Shown here one piece after another: positions 1 through 5,513 of a DNA stretch of 6,612 bases. The notes beneath the pieces were generated by a model that was not told the origin of the DNA, made no database searches, and saw only the letters and a list, made by a program, of their open reading frames with translations. The stretch's first letter is position 1, and each line of letters opens with the position of its first letter. Position numbers and translations under genes: made by a program. Origin of the DNA: an uncultured Eubacteriales bacterium (GTDB taxonomy: Bacteria > Bacillota > Clostridia > Christensenellales > Borkfalkiaceae); the NCBI GenBank assembly GCA_958405585.1, contig CATYEP010000105.1, positions 1 to 6,612 on the forward strand, given 5' to 3'.

Positions 1-19
1 GGAGACCGCCGCCTTTTTT
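1..19 (+). terminator. Possible 3' arm of a truncated intrinsic terminator
   Basis: The window opens with a GC-rich segment, GGAGACCGCCGCC, followed directly by TTTTTT. This is the form of the right arm of a rho-independent terminator plus its U tract, with the left arm outside the window. It would end a plus-strand gene coming from the left and might also serve the minus-strand Nudix gene, which points towards it. The matching arm cannot be seen, so this is inference. From here to the Nudix stop codon I see no gene; a weak AT-rich dyad at about 24-40 (GATTTT/AAAATC) is the only other structure. Confidence 0.35.
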
Positions 20-96
20 ACACGATTTTGCAAAAAAATCAATATACGTATCCGATTTTTCCCGTCCAAGCCTTCACGAATCCCCTTCCGTTTTCT

Positions 97-633
97 TTAA
101 CGGCCTTTATGTTCGAGAAGGTACCTTTGTACGGCAATGATCGTCTTTGCGTCGCGGATACTGCCGTCCCGGATCATTTCAGCGACTTCTTCCATAGGAT
201 AAAACGCCGCAGTCAGAAATTCATCTTCATCGGGATGAACCGTGCCTTCCCTTACTCCTTCCGCACGGTAAATATAAATTTTTTCGTTGGTATACCCCGG
301 CGTAGGATACATCGTATACAGATGTTCGACTTTCTCAGGGATCCATCCCGTTTCTTCTTCCAGCTCCCTTGCCGCCGTTACCGCAGGATCTTCTCCTGGG
401 TTGAGTTTTCCCGCCGGTATTTCCAACAATTCTTCCCCGTATACGTACCGGAACTGCCGCACTAAAAGGATTTTCCCGTCCCGTACATACAAAACGCATG
501 CTCCGCCCGGATGCTCCACCATTTCACGCTTGCACGGCTTTCCGTCCGGAAGCTGCGCATCGTCGCATCGGACGTTGATGATTTTTCCGCGGTATACCAC
601 ATTCTTTTTGATCGTCCTTTCTGTCAGATTCAT
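97..633 (-). CDS. Nudix hydrolase, probable ADP-ribose pyrophosphatase (NudF-like)
   Basis: This 178-residue protein carries a complete Nudix box at residues 75-97 (G-x5-E-x7-RE-L-x-EE-x-G-W), which binds the catalytic divalent metal. Upstream lies the beta-strand pattern of ADP-ribose/nucleotide-sugar diphosphatases, with VRQFRY at 58-63 and ELLEIPAGK at 68-76. The family cleaves ADP-ribose or related nucleoside diphosphate compounds to AMP and a sugar phosphate in the cytoplasm; the exact substrate cannot be read from sequence. The ATG at 633 is chosen because AGAAAGGAG lies five bases before it and the protein then has normal family length; the frame stays open further upstream only as an overlap with the neighbouring gene. 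Its ATG overlaps the stop of the 242-residue gene as ATGA, so the two are almost certainly co-transcribed and translationally coupled. No convincing terminator follows inside the window. Confidence 0.93.
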   Translation of the reverse strand: MNLTERTIKKNVVYRGKIINVRCDDAQLPDGKPCKREMVEHPGGACVLYVRDGKILLVRQFRYVYGEELLEIPAGKLNPGEDPAVTAARELEEETGWIPEKVEHLYTMYPTPGYTNEKIYIYRAEGVREGTVHPDEDEFLTAAFYPMEEVAEMIRDGSIRDAKTIIAVQRYLLEHKGR

Positions 634-1358
634 AACCGCTCCTTTCTTTTTTCCAATTCCGCAGACGCCTGTTCCGCTGCCTGTTTGCGACCGACCGCCT
701 GCGCAAAATAAACATATCCGCACAAAAGCGCCGCCTGCAACGCTTTGTCTTTCGCCCTTTCCAATGCATTCAATAACAGCATTCCGTCCACTTTCTTTGC
801 ATCCGGCAGTATGGACGCATACAGCTGTTTCCGCTCCTCTTCCACACTGAAACAACCGTATGCACCTTTCTTTTTGTTTTTTCCTTGTTTCTCTTCCCGT
901 GCTTCCGCAGCCGAAGGAGACGCTTCAAAAGACTCGCTGAACATGACCTTCACGGCATTTTTGAAAGGTTTTACCACCTGGTTGCAAAATGCATAGAAGC
1001 TCTCATAAAAGCTCCCGTCTTCGTAAAAATATTCCTGTAAAAACCTGCCGAGATCTAAAGTTTTGTTGTCAAACTCCATCAAAAGGCAAAATATGAAAGC
1101 GAGATTTTCCGCAGGATCTTCCGGAAACAACAGTTTTTTCTGCGTCTTTCCGTACGGCGCATAGTTCATGTATTTGCTCTTCGCCGCAGGATAATCGAAA
1201 TCTTTCGTGATATCCCTGAAAAACGCATACAACAGATCCGACGCGGCGATCGCCTGCAGAAGTTCCCCTATTTTCGTGTCCGCTATAATAAATTTAGACT
1301 GCATCAATTCGTCACAGCGACGCAAAAACAAATCAATCTGTTCCCTGCCCGTATCCAT
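630..1358 (-). CDS. Unrecognised helical protein, first gene of the Nudix operon
   Basis: I do not recognise this 242-residue protein. It has no signal peptide or clear membrane segment and looks mostly alpha-helical. An N-terminal part (about residues 1-140) is rich in aromatic residues, with phrases such as FRDITKDFDYP and EYFYEDGSFYESFYAF. A low-complexity charged linker (about 142-166, rich in E, A and K, ending in KNKKKG) leads to a C-terminal helical part (170-242) rich in Ala, Lys and Gln. The linker suggests two domains joined flexibly. The ATG is preceded by AAAAAAGGAG with seven bases of spacing. The TGA stop overlaps the Nudix ATG, implying coupled expression, but I infer no function from that alone. 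It is probably cytoplasmic and reads as an intact gene with ordinary codon use. Confidence 0.85.
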   Translation of the reverse strand: MDTGREQIDLFLRRCDELMQSKFIIADTKIGELLQAIAASDLLYAFFRDITKDFDYPAAKSKYMNYAPYGKTQKKLLFPEDPAENLAFIFCLLMEFDNKTLDLGRFLQEYFYEDGSFYESFYAFCNQVVKPFKNAVKVMFSESFEASPSAAEAREEKQGKNKKKGAYGCFSVEEERKQLYASILPDAKKVDGMLLLNALERAKDKALQAALLCGYVYFAQAVGRKQAAEQASAELEKRKERL

Positions 1359-1411
1359 ATATTATCTCCTTTTTTCTGTGCAGTTTTTACAACTTTTCTC
1401 CGTCGGCTATC

Positions 1412-1440
1412 ATTATAGCACAAAAATCAGATTTTATTAA
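1412..1440 (-). promoter_or_regulatory. Promoter for the 242-residue protein/Nudix operon
   Basis: On the minus strand TTAATA (1435-1440) and a perfect TATAAT (1412-1417) are separated by 17 bases. The -10 is preceded by TGC, giving an extended -10 (TGn). The predicted start near 1405 leaves a leader of about 47 bases with the AAGGAG site at its end. Confidence 0.7.
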
Positions 1441-1459
1441 GTTAATTTTCGCAAATATC

Positions 1460-1488
1460 TTGCTTTTCCCGAAAAATTTATGTATAAT
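1460..1488 (+). promoter_or_regulatory. Promoter for the HPr-like gene
   Basis: TTGCTT (1460-1465) and a perfect TATAAT (1483-1488) are separated by 17 bases, placing the transcript start near 1495, about 20 bases before the ATG. It is arranged back to back with the minus-strand promoter about 20 bases away, so both sets of genes could be influenced by one regulator bound between them. I saw no obvious operator. Confidence 0.75.
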
Positions 1489-1515
1489 ATAGAAAATCAA
1501 ATTTGGAGGGCTTTT

Positions 1516-1740
1516 ATGAAATCCGTAAAAATTTCTCTGCAAATGGCTCAGAACGTTAAAGAGTTCGTTAAAATCGTGCAGGATTATCCTTATGAGATCG
1601 ATCTGAAAAGCGATAAATATGTCGTAGATGCAAAATCCATTCTCGGTATTTTCAGCCTCGACCTGTCCAAACCGCTTGTCGTTGAGATCCACTCCGATAA
1701 CTGCGACGATCTCGTTGCAGCCCTTAAAAAATTCGCTTAA
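1516..1740 (+). CDS. HPr-family protein lacking the phosphocarrier histidine (Crh-like)
   Basis: This 74-residue protein is clearly of the HPr fold: the helix-B signature AKSILGIFSLDLSKP (39-53) matches KSIMGVMSL of Bacillus subtilis HPr. Aligning back from there without gaps places Met10 at the position of the PEP-phosphorylated His15 and Gln12 at that of Arg17, so it should not relay phosphate in the PTS. Ser41 matches Ser46, the target of HPr kinase/phosphorylase, and is retained. This resembles Crh, which lacks His15 and acts as a CcpA co-effector when serine-phosphorylated; short HPr-like proteins of this type are common in Clostridia. The role here (carbon regulation rather than sugar transport) is inference. 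The start is set by TTTGGAGGG six bases before the ATG; an upstream in-frame ATG would sit on the -10 box. Two stop codons lie in tandem at the end. Confidence 0.9.
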   Translation: MKSVKISLQMAQNVKEFVKIVQDYPYEIDLKSDKYVVDAKSILGIFSLDLSKPLVVEIHSDNCDDLVAALKKFA

Positions 1741-1741
1741 T

Positions 1742-1789
1742 AAGGCGGATCAAATCTACGTTTGCACAGGGGACAGAATTATCCGCTTT
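1742..1789 (+). promoter_or_regulatory. Possible antiterminator pairing competing with the terminator
   Basis: AAGGCGGAT at 1742-1750, starting within the second stop codon, can pair over nine positions (one G-U) with 1781-1789, the left arm of the terminator. The two structures exclude each other, which is the geometry of an attenuator. The loop of about 30 bases holds no known riboswitch that I can recognise. The terminator stem is longer and has a shorter loop, so it should win unless a factor or ribosome intervenes. The match could also be chance. Confidence 0.3.
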
Positions 1790-1810
1790 TTCTTAAAAAG
1801 CGGATTTTTT
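1781..1810 (+). terminator. Strong intrinsic terminator behind the HPr-like gene
   Basis: An 11-base perfect stem (1781-1791 with 1795-1805, ATCCGCTTTTT/AAAAAGCGGAT) with a three-base loop runs into six T. It lies 40 bases after the HPr stop and 35 bases before the next gene. I find no separate promoter for that gene, so read-through of this terminator may set its expression. Confidence 0.88.
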
Positions 1811-1845
1811 GTCCGTAAAGAAAAAATCTCTCTCAGGTGATTTCC

Positions 1846-2370
1846 ATGCAGATCCAAGGCGAAACATTCATAAACAAGTTAATATTGCTTTTCGTCTTCG
1901 ACAAAATGGAAAGCGCCCTTTCCGAACGCACGATCATCGACATGTGTTCCACCAGCAACGACTGGATCAATTACATGGACTGTGTCATGATCATCTCCCA
2001 GCTTCTGGAAGACGGCTTTATCTGCACGGTGGAAACCAACGACGATACTCTCTATACCATCACCCCCGACGGCAGAAGCTGTCTTGCCAATTTCTACATC
2101 AATATTCCGAAAAGCACCCGAGAAGAAATATCGGTATTTGTCAAAAACAACAGCGCGCGCTATAGGAATCGCCAGGAATGCAAATCCGATTACTACCAGA
2201 ATAAGGACGGAACATATACCGTCTTTCTGCGCATACTCGCGCCTGCCCAGCCTATGCTGGAATTAAAATTTGTCGTGCCCGATCGCAAGACGGCACAAAA
2301 TATCTACAAAAAATGGGAACTGAAAGCCGCAGATGTCTATGCGGTCATCTATGAAAATCTCGTAGACTGA
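1846..2370 (+). CDS. DUF4364 family protein, winged-helix type
   Basis: The 174-residue product matches the pattern of DUF4364 proteins of Clostridia as I know them. An N-terminal winged-helix region (about 8-75) contains a helical segment, then NDWINYMDCVMIISQLLEDGFI and a wing-like strand DTLYTITPDGRSCL. A middle segment, IPKSTREEISVFVKNN, follows, and a beta-rich C-terminal part ends in a helix (KKWELKAADVYAVI). The fold suggests a DNA-binding regulator related to PadR-type proteins, but no target is established to my knowledge. The ATG at 1846 is preferred because AGGTGA lies five bases before it; a GTG at 1837 overlaps that site. It sits behind the HPr terminator without a visible promoter and 41 bases before the TSCPD gene, probably in one read-through transcript. 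Confidence 0.85.
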   Translation: MQIQGETFINKLILLFVFDKMESALSERTIIDMCSTSNDWINYMDCVMIISQLLEDGFICTVETNDDTLYTITPDGRSCLANFYINIPKSTREEISVFVKNNSARYRNRQECKSDYYQNKDGTYTVFLRILAPAQPMLELKFVVPDRKTAQNIYKKWELKAADVYAVIYENLVD

Positions 2371-2411
2371 ACCGTCTGCCTCCTTTCTCCCCTTACAGAG
2401 GTAATACAACT

Positions 2412-2678
2412 ATGTTCACTTACAATACAAAAGGTACTTGCTCCCGTCAGATCATCTTCGACGTCGATGAACAGAATAAGATCCACAACGTGAAATTTAT
2501 CGGCGGCTGCAGCGGAAATCTGCAAGGCGTATCCCGCCTCGTCGAGGGAAAAACACTCGAAGAAGTCGAGGCAACCCTCAAAGGCATCAAATGCAGGAAC
2601 AATACTTCCTGCCCCGACCAACTCGCTCACGCCGTCGTTGCATATAAAAACCGTGAACCGAGAGAACCAAAACTTTGA
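2412..2678 (+). CDS. TSCPD domain protein, TIGR03905 type
   Basis: This 88-residue protein starts with YNTKGTCSRQIIFDVD, continues with the glycine-rich KFIGGCSGNLQGVSRLVEG (28-46) and ends with the defining NTSCPDQLA (64-72). These are the marks of the small TSCPD family, which resembles the C-terminal Cys-rich part of some adenosylcobalamin-dependent ribonucleotide reductases. Four cysteines (10, 33, 61, 67) sit at positions that could bind a metal, probably zinc; that is inference. The function is unknown. The ATG follows AGAGGT with nine bases of spacing. The length is close to the family norm apart from a basic, proline-containing tail (KNREPREPKL). It is the last gene of its transcript, followed by a terminator eight bases after the stop. 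Confidence 0.88.
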   Translation: MFTYNTKGTCSRQIIFDVDEQNKIHNVKFIGGCSGNLQGVSRLVEGKTLEEVEATLKGIKCRNNTSCPDQLAHAVVAYKNREPREPKL

Positions 2679-2685
2679 TTCTTCT

Positions 2686-2714
2686 TGCCGCAAAGCTTAG
2701 TTTGCGGCATTTTT
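2686..2714 (+). terminator. Intrinsic terminator behind the TSCPD gene
   Basis: TGCCGCAAA (2686-2694) pairs perfectly with TTTGCGGCA (2701-2709) around a six-base loop, followed by five T. The position directly after the stop supports it as the end of the HPr-DUF4364-TSCPD transcript. Confidence 0.9.
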
Positions 2715-2928
2715 ATTATAAGTTTTTTCATCAGTAGCAAACTTCTATTCACACAGACATAAAACACCGCCTTTCCTATCCCCCCACTTGAAAAATTTCC
2801 TCCTTTTCATCGGCGAAAGCAAAAACCATTTACGAGCATATCACTCTCGCAGTTTTTTCTAAAACCACAAATACAACCGATGGTTCATCCCCCCCTAAAA
2901 CAGGGAAATTTATCAAAAGAAAAAATAT
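2715..2928. other. Non-coding stretch, nothing assigned
   Basis: No coding frame with a start site and family resemblance is present on either strand. The plus strand has runs of C and a pyrimidine-rich bias around 2762-2810. A short dyad, CCCT/AGGG, lies at about 2892-2905, and the 9-base word CCGATGGTT at 2878-2886 recurs at 2942-2950 in the terminator. I found no convincing promoter, so an RNA gene is possible but unsupported. Confidence 0.5.
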
Positions 2929-2952
2929 CCAACGGCTAAGCCGATGGTTTTT
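2921..2952 (-). terminator. Bidirectional terminator between convergent operons
   Basis: CCAACGGC (2929-2936) pairs with GCCGATGG (2940-2947) with one internal mismatch and a three-base loop. Read on the minus strand the hairpin is followed by ATATTTTTTC, a good U tract, so it can end the HAD-AsnA-GDPD transcript. On the plus strand it is followed by TTTTT as well, so it can also catch read-through from the TSCPD side. Confidence 0.7.
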
Positions 2953-2959
2953 CAGTTTC

Positions 2960-2972
2960 GGGCTGTTCGCCC
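2960..2972. repeat. Small GC hairpin
   Basis: GGGC (2960-2963) and GCCC (2969-2972) flank a five-base loop. It lies between the bidirectional terminator and the long dyad. On its own it is weak and may have no role. Confidence 0.4.
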
Positions 2973-2976
2973 CAAT

Positions 2977-3018
2977 ACAGAAAGCGGCGCGCAGAATTTT
3001 CTGCGCGCCGCTTTCTGT
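2977..3018. repeat. Long perfect inverted repeat, 20-base arms
   Basis: Positions 2977-2996 and 2999-3018 are exact reverse complements with two bases between them; the core is GCGGCGCGCAG. In RNA either strand would fold into a very stable hairpin with a small AU loop. On the plus strand it is followed by CCTTTTATATT, a partial U tract; on the minus strand by ATTGGGG, which is not one. It lies about 35 bases after the GDPD stop, so it could protect the 3' end of that mRNA, block RNA polymerase, or be a copy of a dispersed palindromic repeat. Only genome comparison can tell which. Confidence 0.9.
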
Positions 3019-3052
3019 CCTTTTATATTGATATTGTCATTTCTTGCAATGT

Positions 3053-3778
3053 TTATTGCAAAATATTGGTAGTGATCATATCCACACCCCAAGCGATGAG
3101 GTTTTTCGCTGCATCCGGATCGTCGCACGTCCAGCAATTAACTTCGATCCCGTTGTCATGCAATTTCTTTACCCATTCCCCGTTCAAAGACGTATACAGG
3201 ATATCCAACCCGATTTTATCTTTTTTCAGCTTTGCGATCAATTCGTCGGAGATCTCGCCCGTCAGGAATTGTGCATGCTGGTTGGGAAGGATTTCGCGCA
3301 TAGCCTGGAGATTTTCATAGGTAAAAGAAATAAAGACAATGCGGTTCAGGTCATATTCCTTCGCACAGATGTCCGCGATCTCTGCAATGCTCTCTTTCTT
3401 CATCGGGTTTTTCAATTCCACAACCGCCACTTTTTCGTAACGGCGGATCACACGCAGATATTCGCTCAAAGAAAGCGGCTTCTGCATATCCGAATATCCG
3501 CCTTCCGTCCCGCGCTCCTGCAGCCGCAAAGAACGGATCTGCGAAAATTCCGACTCTTCCAAAGCGATGTCTTTTTCGGCAACACGTCCGCTCCTGTCGT
3601 CATGAAAAATCACATACTTTCCGTCTTTCGTCACATGCACATCCGTTTCAACGCCGTAATAATCGCGGTTTCCCGCCGCAACAAACGCCGCAAGCGAATT
3701 TTCCAGTTCGATCCCGCTCAATCCGCGATGCGCAATCATCCTTGTCTTGCCTTTGTTTTCCAAACGAATCGTATCCAT
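3053..3778 (-). CDS. Glycerophosphodiester phosphodiesterase family protein
   Basis: This 241-residue protein has the GDPD TIM-barrel pattern. IAHRG (His17, Arg18) is followed by LENSLAAF, a variant of PENTLAAF with Glu26, then the metal ligands in ETDV (Glu44, Asp46), HDD (His59) and VELKN (Glu121, Lys123). It ends in the usual CWTCDDPDAAKNLIAWGVDMITTN. The family hydrolyses glycerophosphodiesters, for example those released from phospholipids, to glycerol 3-phosphate and an alcohol, using a divalent metal. There is no signal peptide or membrane anchor, so it should act in the cytoplasm. AAGGAG lies nine bases before the ATG. It starts 31 bases after the AsnA stop, so it is probably the last gene of that operon. 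A small dyad, TTGCAAT/ATTGCAA, covers its stop codon. Confidence 0.93.
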   Translation of the reverse strand: MDTIRLENKGKTRMIAHRGLSGIELENSLAAFVAAGNRDYYGVETDVHVTKDGKYVIFHDDRSGRVAEKDIALEESEFSQIRSLRLQERGTEGGYSDMQKPLSLSEYLRVIRRYEKVAVVELKNPMKKESIAEIADICAKEYDLNRIVFISFTYENLQAMREILPNQHAQFLTGEISDELIAKLKKDKIGLDILYTSLNGEWVKKLHDNGIEVNCWTCDDPDAAKNLIAWGVDMITTNILQ

Positions 3779-3809
3779 TTTTTTATTCTCCTTCTATCCC
3801 GCCCTTTGA

Positions 3810-4793
3810 TTACATAAGCGGAATATGATTCTCCTTGCAATATTCCTCTGTCTTTTTATCCCACAGAGAAACCTGAACCTCTCCGATGTGTAATTTATTC
3901 AATAAAAACATACAAAGCCGCGATTGTCCGATACCGCCGCCCATCGTCAGCGGAAGTTCCCCTGCAACCAACGCTTTGTGGAAAGGATACTCCAACCGAT
4001 CCGCACAATTTTCTGCATTCAGTTGCATGACCAGGCTCTGCTCATCCACACGTATTCCCATCGACGAGATCTCAAACGCGCAATCCAAAACCGGATAATA
4101 CAGCATGATATCTCCGTTCAGGTTCCAGTCGTCATAATCCGGCGCCCTGCCGTCATGCTTCTGCCCCGATTTCAGCCTGCCGCCGATCTGCATAATAAAA
4201 GTAGAACCGTGTTTGCGTACATATTCCGTTTCCCTCTGCTTGGGCGTCAGTCTGGGATACATATCTTCCAGTTCCTGCGTGGTCACAAAAGATATGTCTT
4301 CACTCAAATAATTATCAAGCTGCGGAAATTCCCGGCAAATCGTCTCTGCCGTTGTCTGCAATGCACCATAGATCTTCCGTACTGTTTCTTTCAGAAATTC
4401 AATCGTACGGTCTTCACGACGTATCACACATTCCCAATCCCACTGATCGACATAGATCGAATGAAGATTGTCCAGATCTTCATCGCGGCGTATTGCGTTC
4501 ATATCCGTATACAATCCGAACCGTACACCGAAACGATACTTCGCCAGAGCATAACGCTTCCACTTTGCCAGAGAATGAACGACTTCCGCCGTCTCACCCG
4601 TCGCCTTGACATCGAACGATACAGGACGTTCCACCCCGTTCAGGTTGTCATTCAGTCCGCTTTCCCTGGTAACAAACAGCGGCGCACTGATCCTCGTCAG
4701 ATTCAGCGTATCCGCCAACGTCTTTTCAAATATTGTTTTGATCTCTTTTATCGCTTTCTCCGTCTCGATCAGACTGAGTTTGGATTTATACAT
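3810..4793 (-). CDS. asnA: Aspartate-ammonia ligase (asparagine synthetase A)
   Basis: From the internal ATG the product is 327 residues, close to the 330 of Escherichia coli AsnA. It makes asparagine from aspartate, ammonia and ATP, releasing AMP and diphosphate, and is structurally related to class II aminoacyl-tRNA synthetases. Conserved blocks run along its whole length: RISAPLFV (34-41), GLNDNLNG (46-53), VVHSLAKWKR (71-80), YVDQWDWE (114-121), APDYDDWNLNGD, ISSMGIRVD and GGGIGQSRL (285-293). None of the obvious active-site motifs is broken. GGAGAGGA ends seven bases before this ATG, so independent translation is likely even though the frame is open from the HAD gene upstream. I see no asparagine T-box or leader, and the next gene (GDPD) follows after 31 bases. 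Confidence 0.93.
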   Translation of the reverse strand: MYKSKLSLIETEKAIKEIKTIFEKTLADTLNLTRISAPLFVTRESGLNDNLNGVERPVSFDVKATGETAEVVHSLAKWKRYALAKYRFGVRFGLYTDMNAIRRDEDLDNLHSIYVDQWDWECVIRREDRTIEFLKETVRKIYGALQTTAETICREFPQLDNYLSEDISFVTTQELEDMYPRLTPKQRETEYVRKHGSTFIMQIGGRLKSGQKHDGRAPDYDDWNLNGDIMLYYPVLDCAFEISSMGIRVDEQSLVMQLNAENCADRLEYPFHKALVAGELPLTMGGGIGQSRLCMFLLNKLHIGEVQVSLWDKKTEEYCKENHIPLM

Positions 4794-5477
4794 TCTTTGT
4801 TCCTCTCCATTGATTTCCTGTATCATCTGCGCGAATGTTTCAACAAATTCGTCCGCTTCCCGACGCAACTGCGCATGTTGCGCTGCCGTCTGCGCATCGT
4901 ATACGGCTGCCGTCTGCATGCCTGCTTTCTTTGCCGCCAGCAGCGCCGCCAGATTGTCTTCAAATACGATGCACTCCGAGGGATCCGCCCCCAGCTTTTC
5001 CGCACTCTTTAAAAATATATCCGGGAAGCTCTTATTTTTTCCTGCGTCTTCCACCGTTACAAACGCATCAAACAATCCGTCGATACCGCCCGCCCGTAAA
5101 ACGGGAAGATAAAATTCAGGGGACGAGGCCGTCGCCACACAAAGTTTCATTCCCTTCGCGCGCAATAACCGGACAAAATCGGCCGCCTGCGCTTTAAAGT
5201 ACTTTGCCCCGTCTTTCGCCCCGTATTTGGACATCGATAAAGCCCGCCATTCTTCCACCAACGCGTCCGCCGATTCCGACGGCATATAATTTCGGATCGT
5301 ATACGCCGCACATTCACGGAACCCCAGATGCGCGATCGCCGCCTGGTATCCTTCCGGGACCTGCATCCCTCGGCGTGCAAAAAACTCCTCATCCACCTCA
5401 CGCCAGATCTCCATGCTGTCGATCAGCGTGCCGTCCAGATCAAAAATGACCGCCCGTATTTTTTTCCAGTCTATCAT
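3810..5477 (-). CDS. HAD phosphatase fused in frame to AsnA
   Basis: One uninterrupted 555-codon frame encodes two complete enzymes. Residues 1-228 form a HAD hydrolase of the beta-phosphoglucomutase-like type: motif I DLDGT (nucleophile Asp13, Asp15), motif II VATAS (114-118), a motif III lysine near KSFPDIF (Lys149) and motif IV FEDN (Glu173, Asp174). Residues 229-555 are a full AsnA. No extra linker is present; the usual HAD end (ADEFVETFAQMI) is followed by about ten residues and then the AsnA Met. The ATG at 5477 is the only start that keeps motif I; a TTG 12 codons upstream lies in the -35 box. No Shine-Dalgarno site precedes the ATG. The HAD substrate is unknown (probably a small sugar phosphate or other phosphoester). 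Internal initiation at 4793 probably yields free AsnA too. The joined frame is seen directly; that a fusion protein is made is inference. Confidence 0.8.
   Translation of the reverse strand: MIDWKKIRAVIFDLDGTLIDSMEIWREVDEEFFARRGMQVPEGYQAAIAHLGFRECAAYTIRNYMPSESADALVEEWRALSMSKYGAKDGAKYFKAQAADFVRLLRAKGMKLCVATASSPEFYLPVLRAGGIDGLFDAFVTVEDAGKNKSFPDIFLKSAEKLGADPSECIVFEDNLAALLAAKKAGMQTAAVYDAQTAAQHAQLRREADEFVETFAQMIQEINGEEQRMYKSKLSLIETEKAIKEIKTIFEKTLADTLNLTRISAPLFVTRESGLNDNLNGVERPVSFDVKATGETAEVVHSLAKWKRYALAKYRFGVRFGLYTDMNAIRRDEDLDNLHSIYVDQWDWECVIRREDRTIEFLKETVRKIYGALQTTAETICREFPQLDNYLSEDISFVTTQELEDMYPRLTPKQRETEYVRKHGSTFIMQIGGRLKSGQKHDGRAPDYDDWNLNGDIMLYYPVLDCAFEISSMGIRVDEQSLVMQLNAENCADRLEYPFHKALVAGELPLTMGGGIGQSRLCMFLLNKLHIGEVQVSLWDKKTEEYCKENHIPLM
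4801..4808 (-). promoter_or_regulatory. Internal ribosome binding site for AsnA
   Basis: Within the fused frame the minus strand reads GGAGAGGA, then ACAAAGA, then the AsnA ATG. This is a good Shine-Dalgarno site at normal spacing and decides the AsnA start. It argues that the two domains were, or still are, made as separate proteins. Confidence 0.8.
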
Positions 5478-5484
5478 AAAATAA

Positions 5485-5513
5485 ATTATAGCACGATTTT
5501 CAGGAAACGGCAA
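5485..5513 (-). promoter_or_regulatory. Promoter for HAD-AsnA-GDPD, giving a probably leaderless mRNA
   Basis: On the minus strand TTGCCG (5508-5513) and a perfect TATAAT (5485-5490) are 17 bases apart, and TGC before the -10 makes it an extended -10. The expected transcript start is about 5477-5478, the A of the HAD ATG or one base before it. With no Shine-Dalgarno site between the -10 and the ATG, the first gene would be translated from a leaderless message. Confidence 0.7.

Noticed and set aside
634..855. A 74-codon N-terminal extension of the Nudix frame
   Set aside because: It overlaps the coding region of the upstream gene in another frame, while a strong ribosome binding site precedes the ATG at 633.
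2745..2810. A 21-codon minus-strand frame near an AAGGAGG in the gene-free stretch
   Set aside because: The AAGGAGG lies inside the frame, not before its ATG, and the GTG that follows it meets a stop after a few codons. There is no coding signal.
2832..2857. CGAG/CTCG hairpin followed by six T as a further terminator
   Set aside because: The stem has only four pairs with a nine-base loop, too weak to claim.
3044..3817. A 257-codon open frame on the plus strand opposite GDPD
   Set aside because: The GDPD motifs on the minus strand are convincing, and this frame only mirrors them.
3924..5012. A 362-codon open frame on the plus strand opposite AsnA and HAD
   Set aside because: It is antisense to two clearly conserved enzymes, has no ribosome binding site of note, and its composition (rich in Arg, His, Ile and Phe) is typical of a shadow frame.
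5478..5513. A 12-codon extension of HAD from a TTG start
   Set aside because: The extension lies entirely across the -35 and -10 boxes and would need a transcript from further upstream; the HAD fold begins normally at the ATG at 5477.
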